From positions 1 to 20,802 of the forward strand of contig DATIXI010000034.1 in the NCBI GenBank assembly GCA_035518635.1: a stretch of 20,802 nucleotides of DNA, in the 5' to 3' direction. Numbering within the stretch: position 1 is the stretch's first letter; every line of letters begins with the position of its first letter. A program made the translations under genes and the position numbers. Origin of the DNA: AC-32 sp035518635 (GTDB lineage Bacteria > Actinomycetota > Thermoleophilia > Gaiellales > Gaiellaceae). This document shows positions 1 through 7,129 of this stretch, piece by piece. The notes under the pieces were generated by a model, which did not search any database, was not told the DNA's origin, and saw only the letters and a list, made by a program, of their open reading frames with translations.

Positions 1-178
1 GTTCTCGAACGAGAAGGGCTACGGCTTCATCGAGCGCGAAGGCGGCGAAGACGTCTTCGTCCACTTCTCGGCGATTGCAGGGGAAGGCTACAAGTCGCTG
101 ACCGAGGGTCAGCAGGTGGAGTTCGAGGTCGTGCAGGGCGATAAGGGCCTGCAGGCTGCGAACGTCCAGCCGGTCTAG
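1..178 (+). CDS. Cold-shock protein (CspA family), 3' part only
   Basis: The window opens inside this gene; the first complete codon is at base 2 and the stop TAG is at 176-178. The visible 58 residues carry the nucleic-acid-binding face of a cold-shock domain: NEKGYGFI (RNP1-like, with KGYGFI) followed by DVFVHFSAI (RNP2-like), then the usual C-terminal strand ending in AANVQP. Proteins of this family are ~67 residues, so only about 8 N-terminal residues are missing. The family binds single-stranded RNA or DNA and acts as an RNA chaperone in the cytoplasm. The gene is followed by a strong hairpin terminator, so it is probably the last gene of its transcript. Which paralogue it is cannot be told. 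Confidence 0.93.
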   Translation, partial: FSNEKGYGFIEREGGEDVFVHFSAIAGEGYKSLTEGQQVEFEVVQGDKGLQAANVQPV

Positions 179-201
179 ACCCTTTCCGGAACCGAAAGTA
201 A

Positions 202-230
202 AACGGGGCCCCTGACGGGGCCCCGTTCTT
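202..230 (+). terminator. Intrinsic terminator after the cold-shock gene
   Basis: A perfect 11-bp inverted repeat, AACGGGGCCCC (202-212) and GGGGCCCCGTT (217-227), closes a TGAC loop and is followed by a short pyrimidine tract. On the minus strand the stem is followed by GTTTTACTTTC-like sequence, so it could stop transcription in both directions. It begins 24 bases after the cold-shock stop codon. Confidence 0.85.
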
Positions 231-256
231 CGTGGGGAGGGTCTCGGTCCCCCACG
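231..256. repeat. Small inverted repeat in the cold-shock/gatC gap
   Basis: CGTGGGG (231-237) and CCCCACG (250-256) form a 7-bp stem with a 12-base loop directly after the terminator. No T-tract follows, so it is not an obvious terminator. The rest of the gap up to gatC (257-358) shows no convincing promoter to my eye. Confidence 0.35.
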
Positions 257-346
257 AACCCCATCCGCTACTACGCGCCCCGCGCCGGTCTGGTTCAACC
301 CCCCGACACCGTCGGCGGGCCTCCGTAGCGACCGGGCTGTTCTGAC

Positions 347-350
347 AGGA
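347..350 (+). promoter_or_regulatory. Ribosome binding site that decides the gatC start
   Basis: AGGA at 347-350 lies 8 bases before ATG 359, a normal spacing, and only 2 before the alternative GTG 353. This favours the ATG. Confidence 0.5.
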
Positions 351-358
351 TTGTGCGG

Positions 359-640
359 ATGGCCATCTCACGCGACGACGTCCTGCACGTCGCCAGGCTG
401 GCGCGGCTCGAGCTCTCCGACGAGGAGGTCGAGCGGTTCGCCGAGCAGCTGAGCGCGATCCTCGAGGCGGTCGGGAAGGTGAGCGAGCTCGACCTCGATG
501 GCGTCGAGCCGACCGCGCACCCGCTCGACCTCGTGAACGTGTGGGCAGAGGACGAGCCGCGGCCGTCGCTGAGCGCCGACGAGGCTCTCGCGAACGCCCC
601 CGACCGCGAGAGCGACTCCTTCCGCGTGCCGGCCGCGTGA
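359..640 (+). CDS. gatC: Aspartyl/glutamyl-tRNA(Asn/Gln) amidotransferase subunit C
   Basis: GatC is the small structural subunit that wraps around GatA and GatB and stabilises the complex that amidates Glu-tRNA(Gln) and/or Asp-tRNA(Asn). The 93-residue product has the family's usual length and pattern: an N-terminal ISRDDVLHVARLARLELSDEE helix pair (here quoted in part as VLHVARLARLELSDEE), a middle helix with QLSAILEAV, a V..LD..GVEPTAHP turn, and a C-terminal DEP.PSLS segment ending in FRVPAA. I chose ATG at 359 over GTG at 353 because AGGA at 347-350 is 8 bases from the ATG but only 2 from the GTG. gatA follows after 127 bases and gatB overlaps gatA, giving the common gatCAB order. Confidence 0.95.
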   Translation: MAISRDDVLHVARLARLELSDEEVERFAEQLSAILEAVGKVSELDLDGVEPTAHPLDLVNVWAEDEPRPSLSADEALANAPDRESDSFRVPAA

Positions 641-711
641 GCGCGGATCTGTCCCACTTTCGGCACGGACGCGTCACAGACCCGCGCGCCGAGGACGGCT
701 ACCGTGTCTGT

Positions 712-746
712 AGGGGTCCCGGGGGACCCCTGGGGGGCGTTTGGGG
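712..746 (+). repeat. Hairpin overlapping a candidate G-quadruplex upstream of gatA
   Basis: AGGGGTCCC (712-720) and GGGACCCCT (723-731) form a 9-bp inverted repeat with a 2-base centre. The same bases supply the first runs of a G-quadruplex pattern on the sense strand: G-runs at 713-716, 721-725, 732-737 and 743-746 with loops of 4, 6 and 5 bases. The two structures are mutually exclusive and end about 21 bases before the gatA start. No T-tract follows, so it is not a standard terminator. Function is unknown. Confidence 0.5.
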
Positions 747-767
747 CACGAATCGGCGGGGACGGCC

Positions 768-2183
768 GTGATCGACACGCTCCGGGTGACGGTCGAGGAC
801 GCGCTCGGCCTGATCGAGAGGAGTGAGATCACTCCGGCCGAGCTCCACCGCGCCTACCTCGACGCGGCCGCGGAGCGCAACGACGAGCTGAACGCCTACC
901 TCTGCACAGTCGAGGACGGCGCCGAGGGCGCGAACAGCGTGCCGATCGCCCTCAAGGACGTCGTCTCCACGAAGGGCGTCGAGACCACGGCCGGGTCGCG
1001 CATCCTCGCCGGCTACCGGCCGGTTTTCGACGCCACCGTCGCCGCGCGCTGCAAGGAGGCCGGCCTCTCGCTGCTTGGCAAGACCAACATGGACGAGTTC
1101 GCGATGGGCTCGTCCACGGAGAACTCGGCGTACGGCCCCACGCGCAACCCGTGGGACCCGAGGCGCGTGCCCGGCGGTTCCTCGGGCGGGTCGACCGCGG
1201 CGGTCGCGGCCGGGCTGGCGCCGTGGGCGCTCGGCTCCGACACCGGCGGCTCCATCAAACAGCCCGCGGCGCTCTGCGGCGTCGTCGGCCTGCGCCCGAC
1301 CTACGGCACGGTCTCGCGCTACGGGATCGTCGCCTTCGCCTCGAGCCTCGACCAGATCGGCCCGGTCGCGAAGACCGTCCGTGACTGCGCGCGCCTCTAC
1401 GGCATCGTCGCCGGCCGCGATCCGTGCGACACGACGACCGTCGAGCTGACCGAGCCGGTCGAGCTCCCCGAGGCGGACGACCTGAAGGGCCTCCGGATCG
1501 GAGTGCCCACCGAGCTCAACGAAGCCGAGGGAATCGAGCCGGGCGTGACCGAGCAGATCGCGCGGGCGCTCGAGCTCGCCGGGGAGCTCGGCGCCGAGAT
1601 CGGCGAGTGCCACCTGCCGCGCTCGGTCGAGTTCGGGCTTCCCTGCTACTACCTGGTCGCCCCCTCCGAGGCGTCCTCGAACCTCGCACGATACGACGGC
1701 GTTCGCTACGGCCTGCGTTCGGACCCGAACGGCGACGTGCGCGCGATGTACGACCGCACCCGCCACGACGGCTTTGGCGACGAACCCAAGCGCCGCATCA
1801 TGCTCGGTACCTACGCCCTCTCGGCCGGCTACTACGAGGCCTTCTACGGGCAGGCGCAGAAGGTGCGCACGGTGATCCGTGAGGAGCACGCCGCGGCGTT
1901 CGAGCAGTTCGACGTGCTCGTCAGCCCGACGTCACCGACCGTCGCCTTCGAGCTCGGCACTCGGACCGCCGACCCGCTCGCGATGTACGCGGCCGACGTG
2001 CTCACGATCCCCTCCAACCTTGCCGGCCTGCCCGGGCTCTCGATTCCCTGCGGTCTCTCGGACGGGCTGCCGGTCGGCCTCCAGCTGATCGGGCGGCAGT
2101 TCTCCGAGAACCTGCTCTTCCGCGCTGGCCATGCGCTGGAGCAGGCCCTGGCGTTCGACTTTGTCCCGAAGCGGTACCGGTGA
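768..2183 (+). CDS. gatA: Glutamyl-tRNA(Gln)/aspartyl-tRNA(Asn) amidotransferase subunit A
   Basis: GatA is the amidase-signature subunit that releases ammonia from glutamine (or asparagine) and passes it to GatB. The 471-residue product shows the complete Ser-cisSer-Lys triad: Lys63 in VPIALKDV, the cis-Ser Ser138 in PGGSSGGS and the nucleophile Ser162 in SDTGGSIKQPA. Further family marks are TNMDEFAMGSSTENSA and a C-terminal GLPVGLQLIG. I chose GTG 768 because GGGGA at 758-762 precedes it at a workable distance; a TTG at 741 would add 9 residues (GHESAGTAV after the initiator) that do not look like the family and would lie inside the G-rich hairpin. The last codons overlap the gatB start as GTGA, so gatA and gatB are probably translationally coupled. 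Confidence 0.97.
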   Translation: MIDTLRVTVEDALGLIERSEITPAELHRAYLDAAAERNDELNAYLCTVEDGAEGANSVPIALKDVVSTKGVETTAGSRILAGYRPVFDATVAARCKEAGLSLLGKTNMDEFAMGSSTENSAYGPTRNPWDPRRVPGGSSGGSTAAVAAGLAPWALGSDTGGSIKQPAALCGVVGLRPTYGTVSRYGIVAFASSLDQIGPVAKTVRDCARLYGIVAGRDPCDTTTVELTEPVELPEADDLKGLRIGVPTELNEAEGIEPGVTEQIARALELAGELGAEIGECHLPRSVEFGLPCYYLVAPSEASSNLARYDGVRYGLRSDPNGDVRAMYDRTRHDGFGDEPKRRIMLGTYALSAGYYEAFYGQAQKVRTVIREEHAAAFEQFDVLVSPTSPTVAFELGTRTADPLAMYAADVLTIPSNLAGLPGLSIPCGLSDGLPVGLQLIGRQFSENLLFRAGHALEQALAFDFVPKRYR

Positions 2184-3586
2184 GCGATCGCTGGGAGCCG
2201 GTGATCGGCCTCGAGATCCACGTCCACCTCAAGACGCGGACGAAGATGTTCTGCCGCTGCCCGGTCGCCTACTTCGAGCCGCCGAACACGCAGACGTGCC
2301 CGGTGTGCCTCGCGCTCCCGGGCTCGCTTCCGGTGCCCAACCGGAAGGCGATCGAGTGGACGGTTCGGCTCGGGCTCGCGCTCGACTGCCGGATCGCCGA
2401 GCGCGCCATCTTCCACCGCAAGAACTACTTCTACCCCGACAACCCGAAGGGCTACCAGATCTCCCAGTACGACGAGCCCCTCTGCGTGGACGGGCGCGTG
2501 CTCGTGCCCGGGCCGGACGGCGACGACGAGGTCGGGATCGTCAGGGCACACCTGGAGGAGGACGCGGCCAAGACCGTCCACGTCGGCGGGGCGGAAGGCC
2601 GGATCCACGGCGCCGAGAGCTCCCTCGTGGACTTCAACCGCGCGGGCACGCCGTTGGTCGAGATCGTGACCGCTCCCGACCTTCGCTCCCCGGAGGCGGC
2701 GAAGCGCTTCCTCCAGCTGCTGCGCCAGACCGTGGTCGAGCTCGGCATCTCCGATGCGGAGATGGAGAAAGGGTCGCTTCGCTTCGACGTCAACGTCTCG
2801 GTGCGGCCCGAGGGCTCGGACGAGCTCCGAACGCGCACAGAGCTGAAGAACATGAACTCGTTCAACTTCGCCGCGAAGGGGATCGAGCGGGAGATCCGCC
2901 GGCAGGTCGAGATCTACGAGGGCGGGGGCGAGGTCGAGCAGGAGACGCTCCACTTCGACCCGGGCAACGAGGCTGCGCCCCCGCTCCGCTCGAAGGAGGA
3001 GGCGCAGGACTACCGCTACCTCCCGGAGCCCGACCTCGTTCCGCTGGAGCCCGACCGTGAGCTCGTCGAGCAGCTGCGCGGGGAGCTGCCGGAATCGCCC
3101 TCGACGCGGATCCGGCGGCTCGAGGGCGAGGTCGGCTTCGCGCTCGCAGAGGGGCTCGTCACGAGCGAGCGAGATGAGCTGTACTCGCGAATCCCGGGAG
3201 ACCGGACTGCGGTCGCAAACGTGGTCATGAACGAGCTCGCGGCGACCGGGGTCGACCCGGCGGCGGTGAACGCCGACGAGCTCGGCAAGGTGATCGAGCG
3301 GCGCGACGTGATCCCGCGCTCGGCGTTCGCGGAGGCCGTGGCGTCCAGTGCTTCACCGAGTTTCGTCGCTTCGGCGTTCCTCTCAGAAGCGGCGATTTCC
3401 GACGTGTCAGAGCTCGACCCAGTGATCGACCAGATCCTCGGCGCGAACGAGGAACAGGTGGCGGCCTACCGCGGCGGCAAGGAGGGCCTGCTCGGCTTCT
3501 TCGTCGGGCAGGTGATGAAAGAGACGGGCGGCAAGGCGAACCCGAAGGTCGTGAACGAGCGCCTGCGCGAAAAGCTGAACGCCTAG
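2180..3586 (+). CDS. gatB: Aspartyl/glutamyl-tRNA(Asn/Gln) amidotransferase subunit B
   Basis: GatB binds the misacylated tRNA, phosphorylates the side chain of Glu or Asp with ATP, and completes amidation with ammonia from GatA. The 468-residue product is full length. It opens with PVIGLEIHVHLKT and has the zinc-site cysteines Cys25, Cys27, Cys40 and Cys43 (FCRC then TCPVC). It continues with KNYFYPDNPKGYQISQYD, GTPLVEIVTAPDLRS, EKGSLRFDVNVSVRP, RTELKNMNSF and DYRYLPEPDL, then a helical YqeY-like tail ending GKANPKVVNERLREKL, which in this family grips tRNA. It starts at GTG 2180, overlapping the gatA stop by 4 bases. No asparaginyl- or glutaminyl-tRNA synthetase is visible in the window, so which tRNA it serves is open. 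Confidence 0.97.
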   Translation: MSDRWEPVIGLEIHVHLKTRTKMFCRCPVAYFEPPNTQTCPVCLALPGSLPVPNRKAIEWTVRLGLALDCRIAERAIFHRKNYFYPDNPKGYQISQYDEPLCVDGRVLVPGPDGDDEVGIVRAHLEEDAAKTVHVGGAEGRIHGAESSLVDFNRAGTPLVEIVTAPDLRSPEAAKRFLQLLRQTVVELGISDAEMEKGSLRFDVNVSVRPEGSDELRTRTELKNMNSFNFAAKGIEREIRRQVEIYEGGGEVEQETLHFDPGNEAAPPLRSKEEAQDYRYLPEPDLVPLEPDRELVEQLRGELPESPSTRIRRLEGEVGFALAEGLVTSERDELYSRIPGDRTAVANVVMNELAATGVDPAAVNADELGKVIERRDVIPRSAFAEAVASSASPSFVASAFLSEAAISDVSELDPVIDQILGANEEQVAAYRGGKEGLLGFFVGQVMKETGGKANPKVVNERLREKLNA

Positions 3587-3601
3587 CGCAGCGAGGGCCG
3601 G

Positions 3602-3626
3602 CCCCATCCCAAACCCCCTCCCACCC
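3602..3626 (-). repeat. Minus-strand G-quadruplex motif / C-rich plus strand after gatB
   Basis: The plus strand carries C-runs of 4, 3, 5, 3 and 3 separated by 2, 3, 1 and 1 bases, so the minus strand meets the usual pattern for a G-quadruplex with very short loops. It lies 15 bases after the gatB stop. As RNA, the plus strand is C-rich and G-poor, a composition also seen in Rho loading sites; neither role is shown by sequence alone. Confidence 0.5.
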
Positions 3627-3665
3627 AAGGGGAAGACACGCTAGCGGCGGAGGGCGCGTGGGGGT

Positions 3666-3699
3666 GTCACGCGCTTGTGCCGGATGTGTGACGTTTTTT
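3666..3699 (+). terminator. Probable intrinsic terminator of gatCAB
   Basis: GTCACGC (3666-3672) can pair with GTGTGAC (3686-3692), 7 bp with one G-T wobble and a 13-base loop. GTTTTTTC follows at once. The stem is weaker than the other terminators here, but the T-tract is the best in the gatB-peptidase gap and the position suits the end of gatCAB. Confidence 0.55.
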
Positions 3700-3724
3700 C
3701 GGTCCCAAGAGGCCCGGCGACGAG

Positions 3725-3749
3725 CCCCTCCCGGGGACCCCACCCACCC
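3725..3749 (-). repeat. Second minus-strand G-quadruplex motif before the M23 gene
   Basis: C-runs at 3730-3732, 3738-3741, 3743-3745 and 3747-3749 (with a further run at 3725-3728) give a four-run G pattern on the minus strand with loops of 1, 1 and 5 bases. It lies about 50 bases upstream of the peptidase start, in the probable promoter region. Confidence 0.4.
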
Positions 3750-3750
3750 G

Positions 3751-3776
3751 GGGGGAATTCGCGCAAAGTGCGAACA
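3751..3776 (+). repeat. Short inverted repeat upstream of the M23 gene
   Basis: TTCGC and GCGAA flank a 7-base centre (within 3758-3774), with one extra G-T and one C-G pair possible inside. It could be an operator or chance in GC-rich DNA. Nothing else identifies it. Confidence 0.25.
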
Positions 3777-3784
3777 ATCGCTAC

Positions 3785-3790
3785 CACAAT
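3785..3790 (+). promoter_or_regulatory. Possible -10 element of the M23 gene
   Basis: CACAAT ends 6 bases before ATG 3797. It matches the -10 consensus at four of six positions and sits where a leaderless transcript would require it. This is the weakest member of the set of similar sites in this window. Confidence 0.3.
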
Positions 3791-3796
3791 GGCGAC

Positions 3797-4660
3797 ATGG
3801 GAACCTGCCGCCCCAGGCTTCTCGCGTTCCTGTTTGTCCTCGCGGCCCTCGTCTTCGCGCCGCCTGCGCTCGCCCACAACGCGGGTGTCGCCGCGCTTCA
3901 GGTCGCGCTCCACAAGCGCGGCCTCTACCACGGGACGATCGACGGCGTCAAAGGCCCAGCGACCACGCGGGCGGTCATGCGCTTCCAGCGGCGGGTCAGG
4001 CTCCCGGTCGACGGGATCGCAGGGCCGAAGACCCGCCGCGCGCTCGGCCGCTTCGGCCGCCACCTGCTCGGCAGCCGCCCGCTCACGCGCGGCAGCGTCG
4101 GCTGGGACGTGGCTGCGCTCCAGTTCATGCTCGCCTGGCACGGCTTCCCGTCGGCGACGTTCGACGGCGGGCTCGGCCTCCGGACGGACGCCGCGCTGCA
4201 CCGCTTCCAGGTCTGGGCCGGCCTTCCGGCCGACGGCGTGGCGGGCTCCGCGACGATCGCGGCGCTGCGCAAGCCTCCCGCCACCTGCCCGATCCCGCTT
4301 GCCTGGCCGGTCGATGCGCCGGTCGGGGACGGCTTCGGGCCGCGCGGCGACCGCTTCCACGCGGGCATCGACCTGCTGGCCGACCGCGGGACTCCCGTCC
4401 ACGCGGCCGCGCCCGGGCGCGTCGTGATCGCGGGCTTGACGCCCGGCGGCTGGGGGAATCTCGTGGCCGTTGCCAACGAGGACGGCGTCCAGACGATGTA
4501 TGCGCACCTCTCCGTCGTGAGCGTGCACCTCGGCGAGCTCGTCTCGACGGGCTCGGTGCTCGGCGAGGTCGGCGCGACGGGCGATGCGACCGGGCCGCAC
4601 CTCCACTTCGAGGTCCGCGTCCGCGGCGCATCCGTCGACCCGCTCGGCGCGCTGCCCTAG
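3797..4660 (+). CDS. Secreted peptidoglycan-binding M23-family endopeptidase
   Basis: The 287-residue product starts with a Sec signal peptide (residues 1-26: Arg-rich start, hydrophobic LLAFLFVLAALVF, AXA-type site ALA). Two peptidoglycan_binding_1 repeats follow, about 29-84 (LQVALHKRGLY..IDG) and 99-158 (LQFMLAWHGFP..FDG), each ending in a D-G-(I/V)-A-G turn. The C-terminal domain, about 180-285, is a LytM/peptidase M23 zinc endopeptidase with His188 and Asp192 in HAGID, His237 in YAHL, and His268/His270 in HLHFE; these are the zinc and catalytic positions of active members. It should cut peptide cross-bridges of the wall outside the membrane. The other ATG at 3789 is out of frame. There is no clear Shine-Dalgarno. 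The acylase gene follows after 25 bases. Confidence 0.93.
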   Translation: MGTCRPRLLAFLFVLAALVFAPPALAHNAGVAALQVALHKRGLYHGTIDGVKGPATTRAVMRFQRRVRLPVDGIAGPKTRRALGRFGRHLLGSRPLTRGSVGWDVAALQFMLAWHGFPSATFDGGLGLRTDAALHRFQVWAGLPADGVAGSATIAALRKPPATCPIPLAWPVDAPVGDGFGPRGDRFHAGIDLLADRGTPVHAAAPGRVVIAGLTPGGWGNLVAVANEDGVQTMYAHLSVVSVHLGELVSTGSVLGEVGATGDATGPHLHFEVRVRGASVDPLGALP

Positions 4661-4668
4661 CGACCGTT

Positions 4669-4674
4669 TAGGCT
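4669..4674 (+). promoter_or_regulatory. Possible -10 element of the acylase gene
   Basis: TAGGCT fits TANNNT and ends 11 bases before ATG 4686, in a 25-base gap with no Shine-Dalgarno sequence. It implies a leader of only a few bases if used; read-through from the upstream peptidase gene is equally possible. Confidence 0.4.
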
Positions 4675-4685
4675 CCCGCCCGCAC

Positions 4686-7103
4686 ATGGGGCTCAGGGCA
4701 GGAGGACTCGGGGTCTGCGCGCTGGTCGCGGCGCTGGTCGTCGCGGCGACGCCCGCCGCGCGGAAGAGCGACTACGCCGCCGTCGCCTACAACATTCTCC
4801 CGCCCGGCGAGTCCGGGAACGGCGGCGCGCACAGGAACGACCAGGCGAAGCTCTACGACGCGCTCACGCCGCTCCGCGGCAAGGTGACCGCGAAGACGCT
4901 GAAGCACCTGTTCAAGCCGGAGACGCTCGGCCCGGTCGGCAAGACGAAGGTCGAGCGCACCCCGCGCGCCGGCGTTCGCATCGTCCGCGACGCCTGGGAC
5001 GTCGCGCACGTCTACGGCAGGACGTCGGCGGACACGGAGTGGGGCGCGGGCTGGGTCACGGCCGAGGACCGGTGGCTCATCCTGCAGCTGATCCGCGGCC
5101 CCGGCCGCGAGGTCGCGCTCGACGGCCCGCCGCACGACCAGAGCCACGAGCTGGTTCCGAGCAAGGCGACGGAAGCGGCCCTCGCGAAGCAGTTCACGCT
5201 CGCGAAGAGCCTCGGCAAGAAGGGCCGCGAGATCATCGAGGACATCGACGCCTACACCGCGGGCATCAACGCCTATCTGAAGGCGTACCAGCCGAACGTC
5301 AAGCGCTGGATGCGCAACGACACGATCGCGGCGGCGGCGGTGCTCGCAGGGCAGTTCGGGGTCGGCGGGGGAGACGAGGCACGCCGCGCGGAGCTCCTGG
5401 CCGAGCTCCAGAACAAGCTCGGAGCCGCCAAGGGCCGCGAGGTCTGGGACGATCTGCGCGAGCAGCAGGACCCGGAGACCCCGGTCACCGCCACGCGCAG
5501 CTTCCCGTACGGGAAGAGCACGAGCAACGCGGGCAACGTGCAGCTCGACGCCGGCAGCCTGAGCCCTTCGGTCGAGCGCGCGGGAGCCGCCGCCGAGGCC
5601 TCGCGCGGGAACATGAGCAACGCGCTGCTCGTCACCGCGAGGCGCTCGACCACGCGGCACCCGATCCTCGTCGCCGGCCCGCAGGTCGGCTACTTCTACC
5701 CAGGGTTCTTCCTCGAGCTCGACCTCCACGGCGGGGGCTTCAACGCACGGGGTGTGATGTTCCCGGGCGTCCCGTGGATCGTGATCGGCCGCGGGCCCGA
5801 CTATGCGTGGAGCGCGACCTCGTCCGACTCCGACATCGTCGACCAGTACGTGGAGACGCTCTGCGGCGGGGACGACACGCACTACCTCTACAAGGGCGTG
5901 TGCCGCGCGATGGGGACGTTCGTCGCGGGGGTCGTCAAGGGTCCGCCGGACATCGAGCTGAGCTTCCGCTCGACCGTCCACGGGCCGGTGCTCGGGTACG
6001 CGACCGTGGGCGGAAAGAAGGTCGCGATCTCGAGCAAGCGCTCGACGCACGGGCGGGAGATCCTGAGTGCCCGCGCGTTCGAGGACCTGGACAAGGGGCG
6101 CGTCCACTCGGCCAAGCAGTTCGTGAGCACGATGGGCCAGATGGAGTTCGCGTTCAACTGGGTGTACGCGGACAACCGGGACATCGCCTACTACTCGTCG
6201 GGGCGCCTCCCGATCCGGCCGCCCGGCGTCGACCTCGGCCTCCCGACCAACGGCGACGGCGACTACGAGTGGCGGGGGTTCCTGTCCCAGAAGGCCCACC
6301 CGCAGGCGATCGACCCGCCGGGCGGCGTGCTCGTCAACTGGAACAACAAGCCGGCGCCCGGGTTCGCGGCGGCTGACGACCGCTGGTCGTACGGGCCGCT
6401 CCAGCGCGTGCAGCTGCTCGATGACGCGCTGGAGGGCACGGGCAAGTACTCGCCGGCGGCGGTGGTCGCGGCGATGAACACGGCCGCGACGCAGGACTTC
6501 CGCGTGATGAAGGTGCTGCCTTCGATCTCGCTCGTGCTCGCGGGCTCGACTGCTCCCAGCCCGCGTGACCAGCAGATGCTCGACCTGCTCGAGAGCTGGC
6601 GCGCCGCCGGCGGGAGCAGGCTCGACCTCGACCTCGACGGGAAGATCGACAACCCGGGCGCGGCGATCATGGACGCCGCCTGGCCGAGGATCGCCCGCGC
6701 GATCCTGAGCCCCGTCCTCGGGCCTGCCCTGCCGGACCTCGAGGCGCTCGTGCCGCTCGACGATCCCGCCAACGCCAACGGCTCGGCGTACGAGAGCGGT
6801 TGGTACGGCTACGTCGACAAGGACCTGCGCAGGCTCATGGCCCGCGCCGTCAAGGGCCCGCTGAAGGTCGCCTACTGCGGCGGAGGCGACGTCGACGCAT
6901 GCCGCGCCTCGCTCTGGACGGCGATCGACGAGGCGGGGAACGAGCTGCAGGCTGCGCAGGGCCCCGATCCGACGACCTGGCGCGCCGACGCCACCGGGGA
7001 GCGGATCCGCTTCTCAGGCGGCCTGCTCCAGGACACGATGCGCTGGACGAACCGGCCCACGTTCCAGCAGGTGATCAGCTTCGCCAGACACCGTCCGCGC
7101 TAG
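4686..7103 (+). CDS. Penicillin acylase-family (S45) Ntn-hydrolase, exported
   Basis: The 805-residue product has an N-terminal hydrophobic export segment (about 5-22) and the layout of an S45 precursor: alpha chain, spacer, then beta chain starting at the autoprocessing nucleophile. Ser311 in RGNMSNALLV is the predicted beta-chain Ser1. It is followed by HPILVAGPQVGYFYPGF and LDLHGGGFN, close to the GPQFGWYAP and GLHGAGYD segments I recall from E. coli penicillin G acylase. The residue at the position of the acyl-pocket Phe-beta24 is Val334. Candidate oxyanion Asn is Asn491 (AFNWVYADN), and VNWNNKP (550-556) is another family mark. Substrates of the family include penicillins, acyl-homoserine lactones and other N-acyl amides; the sequence does not settle which. 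An in-frame extension upstream of 4686 would overlap the peptidase gene and is rejected. Confidence 0.9.
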   Translation: MGLRAGGLGVCALVAALVVAATPAARKSDYAAVAYNILPPGESGNGGAHRNDQAKLYDALTPLRGKVTAKTLKHLFKPETLGPVGKTKVERTPRAGVRIVRDAWDVAHVYGRTSADTEWGAGWVTAEDRWLILQLIRGPGREVALDGPPHDQSHELVPSKATEAALAKQFTLAKSLGKKGREIIEDIDAYTAGINAYLKAYQPNVKRWMRNDTIAAAAVLAGQFGVGGGDEARRAELLAELQNKLGAAKGREVWDDLREQQDPETPVTATRSFPYGKSTSNAGNVQLDAGSLSPSVERAGAAAEASRGNMSNALLVTARRSTTRHPILVAGPQVGYFYPGFFLELDLHGGGFNARGVMFPGVPWIVIGRGPDYAWSATSSDSDIVDQYVETLCGGDDTHYLYKGVCRAMGTFVAGVVKGPPDIELSFRSTVHGPVLGYATVGGKKVAISSKRSTHGREILSARAFEDLDKGRVHSAKQFVSTMGQMEFAFNWVYADNRDIAYYSSGRLPIRPPGVDLGLPTNGDGDYEWRGFLSQKAHPQAIDPPGGVLVNWNNKPAPGFAAADDRWSYGPLQRVQLLDDALEGTGKYSPAAVVAAMNTAATQDFRVMKVLPSISLVLAGSTAPSPRDQQMLDLLESWRAAGGSRLDLDLDGKIDNPGAAIMDAAWPRIARAILSPVLGPALPDLEALVPLDDPANANGSAYESGWYGYVDKDLRRLMARAVKGPLKVAYCGGGDVDACRASLWTAIDEAGNELQAAQGPDPTTWRADATGERIRFSGGLLQDTMRWTNRPTFQQVISFARHRPR

Positions 7104-7116
7104 CGCGCCCAGCTAG

Positions 7117-7122
7117 TACCCT
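7117..7122 (+). promoter_or_regulatory. Possible -10 element for the aminotransferase-serA operon
   Basis: TACCCT (TANNNT) ends 7 bases before GTG 7130, in the 26-base gap after the acylase stop. No Shine-Dalgarno is present. Position and spacing suit a leaderless or nearly leaderless mRNA. Confidence 0.45.
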
Positions 7123-7129
7123 CGGGGCA

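Noticed and set aside
741..767. TTG 741 as the gatA start
   Set aside because: It would begin within the G-rich hairpin and add nine residues unlike the family; GTG 768 has a nearby GGGGA and starts close to the conserved N-terminus.
3758..3790. SOS (LexA) box near GCGAACAATCGC
   Set aside because: The actinobacterial pattern GAAC-N4-GTTC needs a second half that is absent here.
4584..4685. In-frame extension of the acylase gene upstream of ATG 4686
   Set aside because: It lies inside the M23 peptidase gene and would put a charged, Ser-rich stretch before the hydrophobic export segment.
4668..6299. A 543-codon open frame on the minus strand opposite the penicillin acylase gene
   Set aside because: Composition is that of a shadow frame (very rich in Arg, Asp, Glu, Val), and the sense strand encodes a clear S45 hydrolase.
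6800..7129. In-frame extension of the class V aminotransferase upstream of GTG 7130
   Set aside because: It overlaps the acylase gene and is not like the family; the conserved start YLMTPGPT is only six residues after GTG 7130.
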